Part shown: one piece after another, positions 13,198 to 26,222 of the stretch
How positions within the stretch are numbered: the stretch's first letter is position 1
How the letters are laid out: each line of letters starts with the position of its first letter
NCBI RefSeq assembly: GCF_030253575.1
Contig: NC_080559.1
Span: forward strand, 35,191,001 to 35,255,000
Length of the DNA: 64,000 bases
Source of the DNA: Rhododendron vialii
Taxonomy: Eukaryota > Streptophyta > Magnoliopsida > Ericales > Ericaceae
Direction of reading: 5' to 3'
Program-made: the position numbers and the translations under genes
Notes under the pieces: generated by a model
What the model saw: only the letters and a program-made list of their open reading frames with translations
What the model was told of the DNA's origin: nothing
Databases searched by the model: none

Positions 13198-13277
13198 CAA
13201 CAACCTATGGTCCACTACCAAAATTCCCAATCGACTCTCAACACAGAGACTAGAACGTACTAGCTCTGATACCAACC
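13146..13277 (-). mobile_element. LARD leader and primer site, antisense, with scrambled join
   Basis: From about 13,171 the sequence is the reverse complement of the LARD leader (same as 37,255-37,361), ending with the reversed primer site at 13,263-13,274. Between 13,144 and 13,170 lie small pieces: reversed copies of the two 9 bp blocks at 13,123-13,140, then about 16 bp matching LARD sense sequence near 4,608. This marks the break in gag-pol. Confidence 0.75.
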
Positions 13278-13845
13278 TGTCACGCCCCGCCCGCAAACGA
13301 CACCCAAAGTGGGCCCGAGTCGGCGCGGCCACGTGGCGTTCCACACAAAAGACCACACCACACTCTACAACCAATCAGAATACAACTTAGCGGAAGACTT
13401 CTCACTTAAAATACAACCAATTCAACGCCCAAAACCTCAACTCACAAGTTATAATAAATATCCCTCTCTCCAATTAATTACAAAACATGTAGTTAACTTC
13501 TAGACGAATCAGCTACACAACAATCTAACCAAGGACATCACCCAACACGAGTCTCAGCACTCTCCAAGGCGTTGACCAGTAGTGGACCCACTCTAAGCCA
13601 CCTGCTACCTGGCAGTCCAAAAAGGAAAGCCAGAGTGTGTGAGATATAGAAATGCTCAACAAAATATAGCAACAACCGAATAAATAACAACCCAAATATA
13701 AATTCTCAACATATCTGGGATACTTAAATGTACGTAACAGATATAATCACCACATCCTCCAATTACAACATAACAGTAATATCCAGCAGCTAAAAAGATA
13801 ATCTCAACTTGTCAACAGTTTATCGAGAAACTAAGAGCAACACCG
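13278..13845 (-). repeat. LTR 3' end, antisense, mixed origin
   Basis: This begins at the reversed LTR end (TGTCACGCCCC) and follows the family A LTR to about 13,660. The remaining 185 bp (13,660-13,845) has only loose similarity to the other LTRs and may come from another subfamily. It joins LARD internal sequence at about 13,846. Confidence 0.7.
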
Positions 13846-14939
13846 GACAATCCCAACCATAGCTCACCCTTGTAGCATCCCGACATTCACAGTTACCATT
13901 TGTAGCTGATTTCCCCTTCTGTTTGATCTCTTTCGCCCAACATGCGATTCTCAACATCAGCACCAACTTAATAAACTCTCATGACTCCCATACCACCACA
14001 CACTCTCAAAACATGAGTATGACCTTTCAGGAAAACTAAGTTTTAACCTCATACTATCAATTAGCATAATCACACTACTTGATACACCAACAAACATCGA
14101 TCTTCAAACAATATTATATGTATATTATATGATCATGGTCCATAAACCATTTTATCACTGATGGCATGCGAATATGACAATATGCAAGACATGTCGTGAT
14201 TTAATAGACACATTGTTTATTTCCTCACAACACCACTGACACTCCAGTCGACTGGACTGACTTAGACACGAAGCCATAATGCATGAACATGTTATCAAAT
14301 CAAACAACAATAAAGTTATACCTGTTCCATTCTCTCAGAATGGTTTTCAATAACACCAACACTCTGCTCCAGTTTCACTTCTGCGAAGTTATCCCAACAC
14401 CAGTAACTTCCTTAGCAAGGACAATTCATACTTCGCACCAGCCCTATCAATCACTTCTCTCAACAACAACTAATACCCCAATTTTCTCATCTCATTCCTT
14501 ATCGCTACATTCGACAACTAACTCACTAAAGTTTTCCAACTCATCTGTACATGAAATAAGACATAGAAATACTCACCAACACTTATCTCCCCAAAGATAA
14601 CCACAATCACATACTAGTTCATCTAGAACCAATAAAACCATCTTCACGTAACACTAAACCATTATGTTTCACATATACATATACATTCATTTCGGTCATT
14701 TCCAACACCAAATATGAATTTATTTTCTATGACTATCAAATGTAGTTTCTAACATTTTCCAAAGAATACAAAACCCTTCCGTACGTGCTTTTAACTTTTC
14801 AACGATATACCACATATCACAACCATAATACCATACTAGCCATGTACACATACACAACCAGATGCAAGTAGTATATAGATACATACTCACTACTTATTCA
14901 AATTTTTCATAAGTAATCGTTATAACCAAATACACCAAC
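13846..14939 (-). mobile_element. Shuffled LARD internal pieces, antisense
   Basis: Five pieces of the LARD internal region, all antisense, are joined out of order. By matching position in the 866-3,946 copy they come from about 3,590-3,670, 2,597-2,806, 3,213-3,446, 2,359-2,432 and then 3,727 onward. Joins are near 13,953, 14,158, 14,395 and 14,470. Three of them fall in shared words of 7-10 bp. No gene is present; the open frame over 14,283-14,600 spans two of the joins. Confidence 0.8.
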
Positions 14940-17347
14940 CACACCACACTCTACAACCAATCAGAATACAACTTAGCGGAAGACTTCTCACTTAAAATAC
15001 AACCAAGTCAACGCCAAAACCTCAACTCACAAGTTATAAAAAATATCCCTCTCTCCAATTAATTACAAAACATGTAGTTAACTTCTAGACGAATCAGCTA
15101 CACAACAATCTAACCAAGGACATCACCCAACACGAGTCTCAGCACTCTCCAAGGCGTTGACCAGTAGTGGACCCACTCTAAGCCACCTGCTACCTGGCAG
15201 TCCAAAAAGGAAAGCCAGAGTGTGTGAGATATAGAAATGCTCAATAAAATGTCACAATACCCAAAAGAATATCAATAAGAATATTCACCACCAACATAAC
15301 TGCAATACCCATATGAGTACATTAGTTATAACCACCACATCTGCCAAAACATAGCAATATTATTCAATAAACAACCACATAACAATAACGGCATGAATGT
15401 AAATCACACGAAACTCAACATAAGTACTCAATCGTATAACCACATGTATAAACACCAACATACAGTGGCACGTCTGCCACATCCCATGTACCCAAGGAAT
15501 TGTGTCCCGCACACCACACTCCCATTCACCGTTAATTAGACGGCACGGCCCACGATATGGTGTGACTCACTCCACAATCCTTTCGCGGGTACAATCAACA
15601 TACAACAAGCATGCATACCATTAGCTAAAACAACATATAGCATGGTAGACAAATTTCCATCACATATATCCATATCAATAGCTAAACCTCGATTAGCATG
15701 ATATCATTGATATATAATCACCTCCACTGCATTATTTACATATCAATAATCATATTGAAAGCTAAAACACCATTAGCAAGATATATACATACCACCATAG
15801 CAATATCTTATTGAGAAGAACCATATCAGACATACTCACCTTTCATTCGACTGGAGTATGCCAAACTTACGGTTTCGGCACCTCCTAAAAGACCGGCTCG
15901 TTACCTAGCCACAAGTTAACCCATATTAGCATATGAACATCTAGGAATGTTAAACCAAATGCTAGACTAACAAATCATAACATGCCTTCTACATTAGCTA
16001 ATGGGCAAACACTACACAAAGTCACCAAAATCTCTAGAGGTGTCCGGGAGTACCCACGTATCCGGGAGACCTCATACATCTTTTCCATACTCCAAGGTAC
16101 TCCAACACACCCAAATATATCAAATATAAAGACCCATAAGTGTACAATCTCAACCAAACAGCCCAACGCAACAAAACAGTAAAAACTGGTGCAAAGGCAG
16201 AATTTATGTCAACTTTAGATGCAAATCTGTTATCGCTCGGACATACCCATGATGCATGGGATGTATCGTTGGAAAGCTCTATGTGTCTAGTTTCTAACAA
16301 AACAAACGGTGTGTCATTTTGAGTCCCGAGCTAGGAGTTATGGCCATTATACCAAAGTCTGTCGCTGCTGCCAGATTCTACACGGGAATAAGTAAAATTG
16401 ATTGAAAAATCATAACTCTTTCATCCTAAACCCAAAAATATTGAAACCAACACCCAAAGTTGCACCACTACAAGCCCTACGCTCAGTTAAAATCCCAGGT
16501 TCAGAAACGAGAGGAAATTAACCCAACAATCCAAAGAAAACAGTTTCGCAACCATTTTCGCACCTATCAACCAACCCAGCCTTAGAAATTCACCAAAAAT
16601 TGTATACTTAACCAAATTACTTGATTCCAACGCCAATCTCTTCTTAACTTAAATATGCAGCTCCTGTAAAAGACCCAAAGCCACCCAAAATGTTCATCAT
16701 GCCCAGAAAGTTAAAAGAAGACAGCCACGCACAAAATCGCACATCCAGCAAACAGCCAGTATTCAAAAATTCATAACTAATTGTGTGATTATTGGTTTTG
16801 CATGATCTTGGTACCGAAATCTTCGTATTGAAACGTACTTTTACAGTTATGAAGACACCAAAAATTGATTCCTAACAGAAAGGCCCCCAAAAGGCAGATT
16901 ACCAGAACCCACGAAATTTGACCCAAAACCAAGAACTTTGTCAATTTCCTTCCAAAACTCAATCCATTGAGAATCTAACCACACAAATATAAAATTAAAC
17001 ATAGATTACACTTCTAGAGTACAAGAACTTACTTGTCACCGAGTTGGATCGTCGAAAACGGACCTCTCCTTCCTCCCTCCCCTTAGCCGAGACCTCCTCC
17101 TCCCTTTCTCTCCCCCTCTCTCTCTCTCTCTATGTCGGCAGAATGAGGAAATATCCTCCTGATGACTATTTAGTCACTTAGGAAGAAATCCCATATGGTC
17201 ACCTCTCCTCTCAACTTATGCTCCAAACCAATAACAATTCTCCATGTAAATCACACCAAAGCCCCTCATAGAATCCAACAAATACAAATTAAACCCTAAA
17301 CCTCAAAATTAAATCGAAACCCTAAATATCCTGGGACGGGTGTTACA
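14940..17347 (-). repeat. Family A LTR (variant 2), antisense, end-truncated
   Basis: This covers the LTR from about 70 bp inside its 3' end to the start edge at 17,347. Coordinates pair with the LTR at 23,742-26,149 (sum 41,089). It shares diagnostic bases with the copy at 45,083-47,566, so these form a variant distinct from the 6,732 copy. Confidence 0.85.
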
Positions 17348-17909
17348 ACTCTCCCCCACTTGGAATATTTCGTCCCCGAAATAATACCTCATAACCATAT
17401 CCGACAAAGTCTGAGTTCCTTGACATGCATAAGCACATACTCTCCATAACGTCATGAACCCTCCAATCCCTTTACTTCTAACACACAAAACACTATCTGT
17501 AAGATTTTTAACTTCCACCGTATTTGATCTTTTCAACTAAACAGAAGTATTCATATCCCCTTAACATTTCTTTAGGCGTTATGCCCAGAATATTACCACA
17601 CTAGATGTGTACATACCCAATAAATCCACTTCATTTAGAAAGTTTAACATTCTCTACACACGTTTAACACATTCCAAAAGTTTTCAGTTTTTACACATTT
17701 AACACTTTCCACACCATGAACGGATAACAATCATTTTAAACTTCTAGCAATACATATATCTCTATGTGAGTATCATCCTCTTAGCATGCACAAATCATAC
17801 ACGTACCCAATCACACACCAATGAAGCCATGCTACTGCCATACACACACACACACACCCCCTTTTTTTTTTTTCAATATCTTTCAAAATTCACCACAAAA
17901 CCCACAACT
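17348..17909 (-). mobile_element. LARD internal pieces, antisense, rearranged
   Basis: A reversed polypurine tract and about 40 bp of LARD 3' end (17,348-17,386) are joined through a shared AATACC to the LARD leader ORF region. A second join near 17,500 (shared CAC) leads to LARD sequence running to a CA/T tract at about 17,844-17,872. At 17,910 it switches to pol on the other strand. Confidence 0.75.
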
Positions 17910-18500
17910 TTGACTAGAAAGGATGTCAAGTTCTTGTGGTCTGATGAGTGTGAGAGCAGTTTCCTTGAGTTGAAGAAACGGTTAGTATCAGCACCGGTTT
18001 TAACGATTCCGGTTGGTACGAATGACTTTGTAGTCTACACCGATGCTTCATTACAGGGTTTGGGTTGCGTTTTGATGCAGCGGGGTAAGGTTATTGCCTA
18101 TGCGTCGAGACAGTTAAAAACTCACGAACACAATTATCCTACTCATGACTTGGAGTTAGCAGCTGTGGTATTCGCTCTCAAATTATGGAGGCATTATTTG
18201 TATGGAGTATCGTGTGAGATCTATAGTGATCATCAAAGTCTACGATATTTATTCACGCAGAAGGAATTGAATTTGAGGCAACGGCGATGGATGGAGTTAA
18301 TAAAGGACTATGACTGTTCAATTCATTATCATCCAGGAAAGGCAAACGTGGTGGCTGATGCGTTAAGTCGAAAGACAACAGGAAGGTTGACTTGTATACA
18401 GTGTTCAAGAGTTTCTGTATTTACTGAGTTGAAACAGATGGGGGTGGAGTTTTTATTGGGGAGCAATGGAGCTTTGTTGGCACGTTTTAGTGTTCGACCT
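17910..18500 (+). pseudogene. Pol fragment: end of RT to RNase H
   Basis: This 591 bp piece copies 11,974-12,564 of the gag-pol at an offset of 5,936, with no differences noticed. It encodes the RNase H region (TDAS motif, then DHQSLRYL) and the linker before integrase. It lies in an open frame of 254 codons (17,766-18,530), but the first about 50 codons are antisense LARD and the last 10 are LTR, so the ORF is chimeric. The joins share TTGAC at 17,910 and CT at 18,500. It cannot encode a working enzyme. Confidence 0.85.
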
Positions 18501-18986
18501 GTTAGGAATCAATTTTTGATGTCTTCATAACTGTAAAAGTACGTTTCAATACGAAGATTTCGGTACCAAGATCATGCAAAACCAATAATCACACAATTAG
18601 TTATGAATTTTTGAATACTGGCTGTTTGCTGGATGTGCGATTTTGTGCGTGGCTGTCTTCTTTTAACTTCCTGGGCATGATGAACATTTTGGGTGGCTTT
18701 GGGTCTTTTACAGGAGCTGCATATTTAAGTTAAGAAGAGATTGGCGTTGGAATCAAGTAATTTGGTTAAGTATACAATTTTTGGTGAATTTCTAAGGCTG
18801 GGTTGGGTGATAGGTGCGAAAATGGTTGCGAAACTGTTTTCTTTGGATTGTTGGGTTAATTTCCTCTCGTTTCTGAACCTGGGATTTTAACTGAGCGTAG
18901 GGCTTGTAGTGGTGCAACTTTGGGTGTTGGTTTCAATATTTTTGGGTTTAAGATGAAAGAATTATGATTTTTCAATCAATTTTACC
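18501..18986 (+). repeat. Internal LTR fragment, family A, sense
   Basis: This matches about 7,200-7,688 of the complete LTR. It is cut at both ends: pol on the left, and on the right an inverted LTR whose terminal TGTCACG begins at 18,987. Confidence 0.8.
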
Positions 18987-20685
18987 TGTCACGCCCCGCC
19001 CCGCAAACGGCACCCAGAGTGGGCCCGAGTCAGCGCGGCCACGTGAAATTCCACACAATAGACCACACCACACTCTACAACCAATCAGAATACAAATTAG
19101 CGGAAGACTTCTTACTTAAAATACAACCAATTCAACGCCCAAAACCTCAACTCACAAGTTATAATAAATATCCCTCGCTCCAATTAATTACAAACATTTA
19201 GGTTAACTTCTAGACGAATCAGCTACACAACAATCTAACCAACGACATCACCCGAGACTAGTCTCAGCACTCTCCAAAGCGTTGACCAGTAGTGGACCCA
19301 CTCTAAGCCACCTGCTACCTGGCAGTCCAAAAAGGAAAGCCAGAGTGTGTGAGATATAGAAATGCTCAATAAAATGTCACAATACCCAAAAGAATATCAA
19401 TAAGAATATTCACCACCAACATAACTGCAATACCCATATGAGTACATTAGTTATAACCATCACATCTGCCAAACATAGCAATATTATTCAATAAACAACC
19501 ACATAACAATAACGGCATGAATGTAAATCACACGAAACTCAACATAAGTACTCAATCGTATAACCACATGTATAAACACCAACATACAGTGGCACGTCTG
19601 CCACATCCCATGTACCCAAGGAATTGTGTCCCGCACACCACACTCCCATTCACCGTTAATTAGACGGCACGGCCCACGATATGGTGTGACTCACTCCACA
19701 ATCCTTTCGCGGGTACAATCAACATACAACAAGCATGCATACCATTAGCTAAAACAACATATAGCATGGTATACAAATTTCCACCACATATATCCATATC
19801 AATAGCTAAACCTCGATTAGCATGATATCATTGATATATAATCACCTCCACTGCATTATTTACATATCAATAATCATATTGAAAGCTAAAACACCATTAG
19901 CAAGATATATACATACCACCATGGCAATATCTTATTGAGAAGAACCATATCAGACACACTCACCTTTCATTCGACTGGAGTATGCCAAACTTACGGTTTC
20001 GGCACCTCCTAAAAGACCGGCTCGTTACCTAGCCACAAGTTAACCCATATTAGCATATAAACATCCAGGAATGTTAAACCAAATGCTAGACTAACAAATC
20101 ATAACATGCCTTCTACATTAGCTAATGGGGCAAACACTACACAAAGTCACCAAAATCTCTAGAGGTGTCCGGGAGTACCCACGTACCCGGGAGACCTCAC
20201 ACATCTTTCCATACTCCAAGGTACTCCAACACACCCAAAAATAGCAAATATAAAGACCCATTAGTGTACAATCTCAACCAAACAGCCCAACGCAACAAAA
20301 CAGTAAAAACTGGTGCAAAGGCAGAGTTTAGGTCAACTTTAGATGCAAATCTGTTATCGCTCGGACATACCCATGATGCATGGGATGTATCGTTGGAAAG
20401 CTCTATGTGTCTAGTTTCTAACAAAACAAACGGTGTGTCATTTTGAGTCCCGAGCTAGGAGTTATGGCCATTATACCAAAGTCTGTCGCTGCTGCCAGAT
20501 TCTACACGGGAATAAGTAAAATTGATTGAAAAATCATAATTCTTTCATCTTAAACCCAAAAATATTGAAACCAACACCCAAAGTTGCACCACTACAAGCC
20601 CTACGCTCAGTTAAAATCCCAGGTTCAGAAACGAGAGGAAATTAACCCAACAATCCAAAGAAAACAGTTTCGCAACCATTTTCGA
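18987..20685 (-). repeat. Family A LTR, 3' two-thirds, antisense
   Basis: This is a reversed copy of about 7,518-9,216 (paired coordinates sum to 28,203). The first 1,278 bp are repeated directly at 37,362 (offset 18,375). It ends inside the LTR at about 20,685, where LARD leader-side sequence begins without clear overlap. Confidence 0.85.
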
Positions 20686-21253
20686 AATGAACCATCTCTA
20701 GCGTGTACCTCTCAAACTCTTAAGAATCTTCCCACCGCCAACTTACGATAACTTACGATATAGCAAGATTGACATACTACATAACAATACAACCAAGTGC
20801 ATATTATGCATTGATAATACAGTAAATAAGTTTAACACAACATCTACTGTTACTTACACCCAACGTAATTCAATATTGAAAATACCTCATAACCATATCC
20901 GACAAAGTCTGAGTTCCTTGACATGCATAAGCACATACTCTCCATAACGTCATGAACCCTCCAATCCCTTTACTTCTAACACACAAAACACGGCCCACAT
21001 GAGACACCGTCAGTGCCAGCACAATCTGCCATGGGAGAATTACCATTTGCTGCTCCATGAACTGAGCCATATCAATAACCTGCTTTAACAACTCAAACCA
21101 CCAACAACAAACATAGTGCTAAGTATTAAATACTCCCACGATAGCCACCCACTAACTCCTTCTCGACAGTAACAACAACCTATGGTCCACTACCAAAATT
21201 CCCAATCGACTCTCAACACAGAGACTAGAACGTACTAGCTCTGATACCAACCT
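20686..21253 (-). mobile_element. LARD 5' internal region and primer site, antisense
   Basis: This contains the reversed LARD leader with the small ORF region (20,870-21,091) and the reversed primer site near 21,238-21,249. Instead of continuing into the LTR end, the sequence jumps through a shared CCTGT to the middle of an LTR. Confidence 0.75.
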
Positions 21254-22110
21254 GTAAAAGACCCAAAGCCACCCAAAATGTTCATCATGCCCAGGAAGTT
21301 AAAAGAAGACAGCCACGCACAAAATCGCACATCCAGCAAACAGCCAGTATTCAAAAATTCATAACTAATTGTGTGATTATTGGTTTTGCATGATCTTGGT
21401 ACCGAAATCTTCGTATTGAAACGTACTTTTACAGTTATGAAGACATCAAAAATTGATTCCTAACAGAAAGGCCCCCAAAAGGCAGATTACCAGAACCCAC
21501 GAAATTTGACCCAAAACCAAGAACTTTGTCAATTTCCTTCCAAAACTCAATCCATTGAGAATCTAACCACACAAATATAAAATTAAACATAGATTACACT
21601 TCTAGAGTACAAGAACTTACTTGTCACCGAGTTGGATCGTCGAAAACGGACCTCTCCTTCCTCCCTCCCCTTAGCCGAGACCTCCTCCTCCCTTTCTCTC
21701 CCCCTCTCTCTCTCTCTCTCTGTCGGCAGAATGAGGAAATATCCTCCTGATGACTATTTAGTCACTTAGGAAGAAATCCCATGTGGTCACCTCTCCTCTC
21801 AACTTATGCTCCAAACCAATAACAATTCTCCATGTAAATCACACCAAAGCCCCTCATAGAATCCAACAAATACAAATTAAACCCCAAACCTCAAAATTAA
21901 ATCGAAACCCTAAATATCCTGGGACGGGTGTTACAACTCTCCCCCACTTGGAATATTTCGTCCCCGAAATAATACCCGCCACAAAGTCAACAAAAAACCA
22001 ACCTCACAAGGTTACCAACACCATCCCCAAAACAAACACCTTCACCAACTTACACAACTCATCCACATGTAAACAAAAACCAAACTTCAAAAAGAATAAA
22101 TCCAACCTCT
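21254..22110 (-). mobile_element. LTR 5' part and LARD 3' end, antisense
   Basis: LTR sequence runs to the start edge at 21,935. The reversed polypurine tract and about 170 bp of LARD 3' end follow. At about 22,110 it joins a different LTR family. The CT tract at about 21,700-21,721 belongs to the LTR. Confidence 0.8.
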
Positions 22111-22284
22111 AAAACCCTTCTCCCATGAATTCAATTCACCTCTAACTAGATGCCAGGTAGGGAATTGAACAACAAAATCATAAATTCAAGTAAAGAAGAT
22201 CATGAATTACCTTACAAAGTTTCCAATTCAACCTAGCTCTCACTTCCCCTTTCTCTTCTCCTTCTTCCACCGCTTCTCCACGCT

Positions 22285-22316
<32 letters not shown>

Positions 22317-22498
22317 ACGTAGAAATCAGAACTTCCTTTGGGTTTGTTTTTTTTCTTTCCTTTTGTTTCAATGAATCACACACACCTCACCAAACAAAAC
22401 ACACGGCACACATGCACCACACTTTGGAAGAAAATTGCACTTTAGCCCTTAAGTTATTAAATATAACATTTAAGCACCTCAAAGATAAATAGATGTTA
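22111..22498 (-). repeat. Family C LTR, 5' part, antisense
   Basis: The first about 390 bp of a different LTR, read on the minus strand from TGTAACATC at 22,498. It is related to the LTR that follows the pol gene at 40,988, with the same opening and a GA/CT tract next to CTAACGT. A CT repeat spans about 22,282-22,315. Confidence 0.7.
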
Positions 22499-23151
22499 CA
22501 CCCTCCCCCTCTTAGGAAATTTCGTCCCCGAAATTAGAACCACCAACCTCACACTAGTGACAACCAAACTATAAGGTTACCCAAACAGTCTTGTCCCATG
22601 ACCAATTCTAGCAACACAATCATCATAAATCGCTAACTACACAACTTCATAACACCTTGATATGTGCAGCACCTTTCAAAAGATAATGCATACGGACAAA
22701 ACATATAATTACTTTAACTACACCTTAAGCATTCATAACAAAGTGATTAAGTTTAACCATACATCTACTGTTACCTACACCCGACGTCATTCAATATTGA
22801 AAATACCTATCACCATATCCAGCAAAGCCTGGGCTCCTTGGCACGCATTAGCACATACTCTCCACAATGCCATGAACCATTCAGTCCATTTACTTCCAAC
22901 ACATAGAACACAGCCCATATAAGACACTGCCAGTGCCAGCACAATCTGCCATGGAATAATTACCATTTGCTGCTCCATGAACTGAGCCATATCAATAACC
23001 TGTTTCAACAATTCAAACCACCACCAACAACATAGTGCTAAGTATTAAATACGGACACGTACTCGACAGACACAACACCATATGGTCCACTACCAAACCC
23101 CCAATCGACTCTCAACACAGAGACTAGATCGTACTAGCTCTGATACCAAGC
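22499..23151 (-). mobile_element. Short non-autonomous internal region, family C
   Basis: This 653 bp stretch lies between a reversed polypurine tract (22,499-22,513) and a reversed primer site (about 23,139-23,150), so it is a complete internal region of a small non-autonomous element. It is a diverged relative of the LARD leader end. The ORF region 22,787-23,011 aligns with that of the LARD, but most of the differences change the amino acid, so it is not evidently a maintained gene. Confidence 0.7.
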
Positions 23152-23222
23152 TGTCACGCCCCGCCCCGCAAACGGCACCCAATGTGGCCCCGAGTCGACG
23201 CGACCACGTGACATTCCACACC
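23152..23222 (-). repeat. Family C LTR 3' end, antisense
   Basis: Seventy-one bases of LTR end beginning TGTCACGCCCC, with the CACGTG box kept. It is cut at about 23,222 by a join to LARD sequence. Confidence 0.65.
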
Positions 23223-23464
23223 AAAAAGCCATGCTACTGCCATACACACACACACACACCCCCTTTTTTTTTTTTCAATATCTTTCAAAATTCACCACAA
23301 AACCCACAACTTTGACACTAACCTTCCAAATTCAAAATGAACCATCTCTAGCGCGTACCTCTCAAACTCTTAAGAATCTTCCCACCGCCAACTTACGATA
23401 ACTTACGATATAGCAAGATTGACATACTACATAACAATACAACCAAGTGCATATTATGCATTGT
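23223..23464 (-). mobile_element. LARD internal piece, antisense
   Basis: This matches about 36,690-36,922, including the CA repeat plus poly-T tract. It ends at a strand switch at about 23,464 with a shared TTG. Confidence 0.75.
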
Positions 23465-26222
23465 TTTTGGTGGTGTTATTGAGTTTGAGGTTGGGTGTTG
23501 TGTGGTTGCTGAGTAATTTTGAGTGTATGCATGTTTGAGATTATTTTCTTTGAGGTGAGATTTCGGTAGAGGTTGGATTTATTCTTTTTGAAGTTTGGTT
23601 TTTGTTTACATGTGGATGAGTTGTGTAAGTTGGTGAAGGTGTTTGTTTTGGGGATGGTGTTGGTAACTTTGTGAGGTTGGTTTTTGTTGACTTTGTGGCG
23701 GGTATTATTTCGGGGACGAAATATTCCAAGTGGGGGAGAGTTGTAACACCCGTCCCAGGATATTTAGGGTTTCGATTTAATTTTGAGGTTTAGGGTTTAA
23801 TTTGTATTTGTTGGATTCTATGAGGGGCTTTGGTGTGATTTACATGGAGAATTGTTATTGGTTTGGAGCATAAGTTGAGAGGAGAGGTGACCATATGGGA
23901 TTTCTTCCTAAGTGACTAAATAGTCATCAGGAGGATATTTCCTCATTCTGCCGACATAGAGAGAGAGAGAGAGGGGGAGAGAAAGGGAGGAGGAGGTCTC
24001 GGCTAAGGGGAGGGAGGAAGGAGAGGTCCGTTTTCGACGATCCAACTCGGTGACAAGTAAGTTCTTGTACTCTAGAAGTGTAATCTATGTTTAATTTTAT
24101 ATTTGTGTGGTTAGATTCTCAATGGATTGAGTTTTGGAAGGAAATTGACAAAGTTCTTGGTTTTGGGTCAAATTTCGTGGGTTCTGGTAATCTGCCTTTT
24201 GGGGGCCTTTCTGTTAGGAATCAATTTTTGGTGTCTTCATAACTGTAAAAGTACGTTTCAATACGAAGATTTCGGTACCAAGATCATGCAAAACCAATAA
24301 TCACACAATTAGTTATGAATTTTTGAATACTGGCTGTTTGCTGGATGTGCGATTTTGTGCGTGGCTGTCTTCTTTTAACTTCCTGGGCATGATGAACATT
24401 TTGGGTGGCTTTGGGTCTTTTACAGGAGCTGCATATTTAAGTTAAGAAGAGATTGGCGTTGGAATCAAGTAATTTGGTTAAGTATACAATTTTTGGTGAA
24501 TTTCTAAGGCTGGGTTGGGTGATAGGTGCGAAAATGGTTGCGAAACTGTTTTCTTTGGATTGTTGGGTTAATTTCCTCTCGTTTCTGAACCTGGGATTTT
24601 AACTGAGCGTAGGGCTTGTAGTGGTGCAACTTTGGGTGTTGGTTTCAATATTTTTGGGTTTAGGATGAAAGAGTTATGATTTTTCAATCAATTTTACTTA
24701 TTCCCGTGTAGAATCTGGCAGCAGCGACAGACTTTGGTATAATGGCCATAACTCCTAGCTCGGGACTCAAAATGACACACCGTTTGTTTTGTTAGAAACT
24801 AGACACATAGAGCTTTCCAACGATACATCCCATGCATCATGGGTATGTCCGAGCGATAACAGATTTGCATCTAAAGTTGACATAAATTCTGCCTTTGCAC
24901 CAGTTTTTACTGTTTTGTTGCGTTGGGCTGTTTGGTTGAGATTGTACACTTATGGGTCTTTATATTTGATATATTTGGGTGTGTTGGAGTACCTTGGAGT
25001 ATGGAAAAGATGTATGAGGTCTCCCGGATACGTGGGTACTCCCGGACACCTCTAGAGATTTTGGTGACTTTGTGTAGTGTTTGCCCATTAGCTAATGTAG
25101 AAGGCATGTTATGATTTGTTAGTCTAGCATTTGGTTTAACATTCCTAGATGTTCATATGCTAATATGGGTTAACTTGTGGCTAGGTAACGAGCCGGTCTT
25201 TTAGGAGGTGCCGAAACCGTAAGTTTGGCATACTCCAGTCGAATGAAAGGTGAGTATGTCTGATATGGTTCTTCTCAATAAGATATTGCTATGGTGGTAT
25301 GTATATATCTTGCTAATGGTGTTTTAGCTTTCAATATGATTATTGATATGTAAATAATGCAGTGGAGGTGATTATATATCAATGATATCATGCTAATCGA
25401 GGTTTAGCTATTGATATGGATATATGTGATGGAAATTTGTCTACCATGCTATATGTTGTTTTAGCTAATGGTATGCATGCTTGTTGTATGTTGATTGTAC
25501 CCGCGAAAGGATTGTGGAGTGAGTCACACCATATCGTGGGCCGTGCCGTCTAATTAACGGTGAATGGGAGTGTGGTGTGCGGGACACAATTCCTTGGGTA
25601 CATGGGATGTGGCAGACGTGCCACTGTATGTTGGTGTTTATACATGTGGTTATACGATTGAGTACTTATGTTGAGTTTCGTGTGATTTACATTCATGCCG
25701 TTATTGTTATGTGGTTGTTTATTGAATAATATTGCTATGTTTTGGCAGATGTGGTGGTTATAACTAATGTACTCATATGGGTATTGCAGTTATGTTGGTG
25801 GTGAATATTCTTATTGATATTCTTTTGGGTATTGTGACATTTTATTGAGCATTTCTATATCTCACACACTCTGGCTTTCCTTTTTGGACTGCCAGGTAGC
25901 AGGTGGCTTAGAGTGGGTCCACTACTGGTCAACGCCTTGGAGAGTGCTGAGACTCGTGTTGGGTGATGTCCTTGGTTAGATTGTTGTGTAGCTGATTCGT
26001 CTAGAAGTTAACTACATGTTTTGTAATTAATTGGAGAGAGGGATATTTTTTATAACTTGTGAGTTGAGGTTTTGGCGTTGACTTGGTTGTATTTTAAGTG
26101 AGAAGTCTTCCGCTAAGTTGTATTCTGATTGGTTGTAGAGTGTGGTGTGGTCTTTTGTGTGGAACGCCACGTGGCCGCGCCGACTCGGGCCCACTTTGGG
26201 TGTCGTTTGCGGGCGGGGCGTG
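23465..26222 (+). mobile_element. LARD 3' end plus near-complete LTR, sense
   Basis: This comprises 277 bp of LARD 3' end, the polypurine tract, then a family A LTR from 23,742 to within three bases of its end. It matches 44,806-47,563 at a constant offset of 21,341. Most diagnostic bases are variant 2, but about 24,370-24,530 carries bases seen in the 6,732 copy. At 26,223 it flips into an inverted primer site. Confidence 0.85.

Noticed and set aside
17766-18530. 254-codon ORF as a host RNase H-like gene
   Set aside because: Only the middle is pol sequence. Both ends come from antisense LARD and LTR sequence created by the joins.
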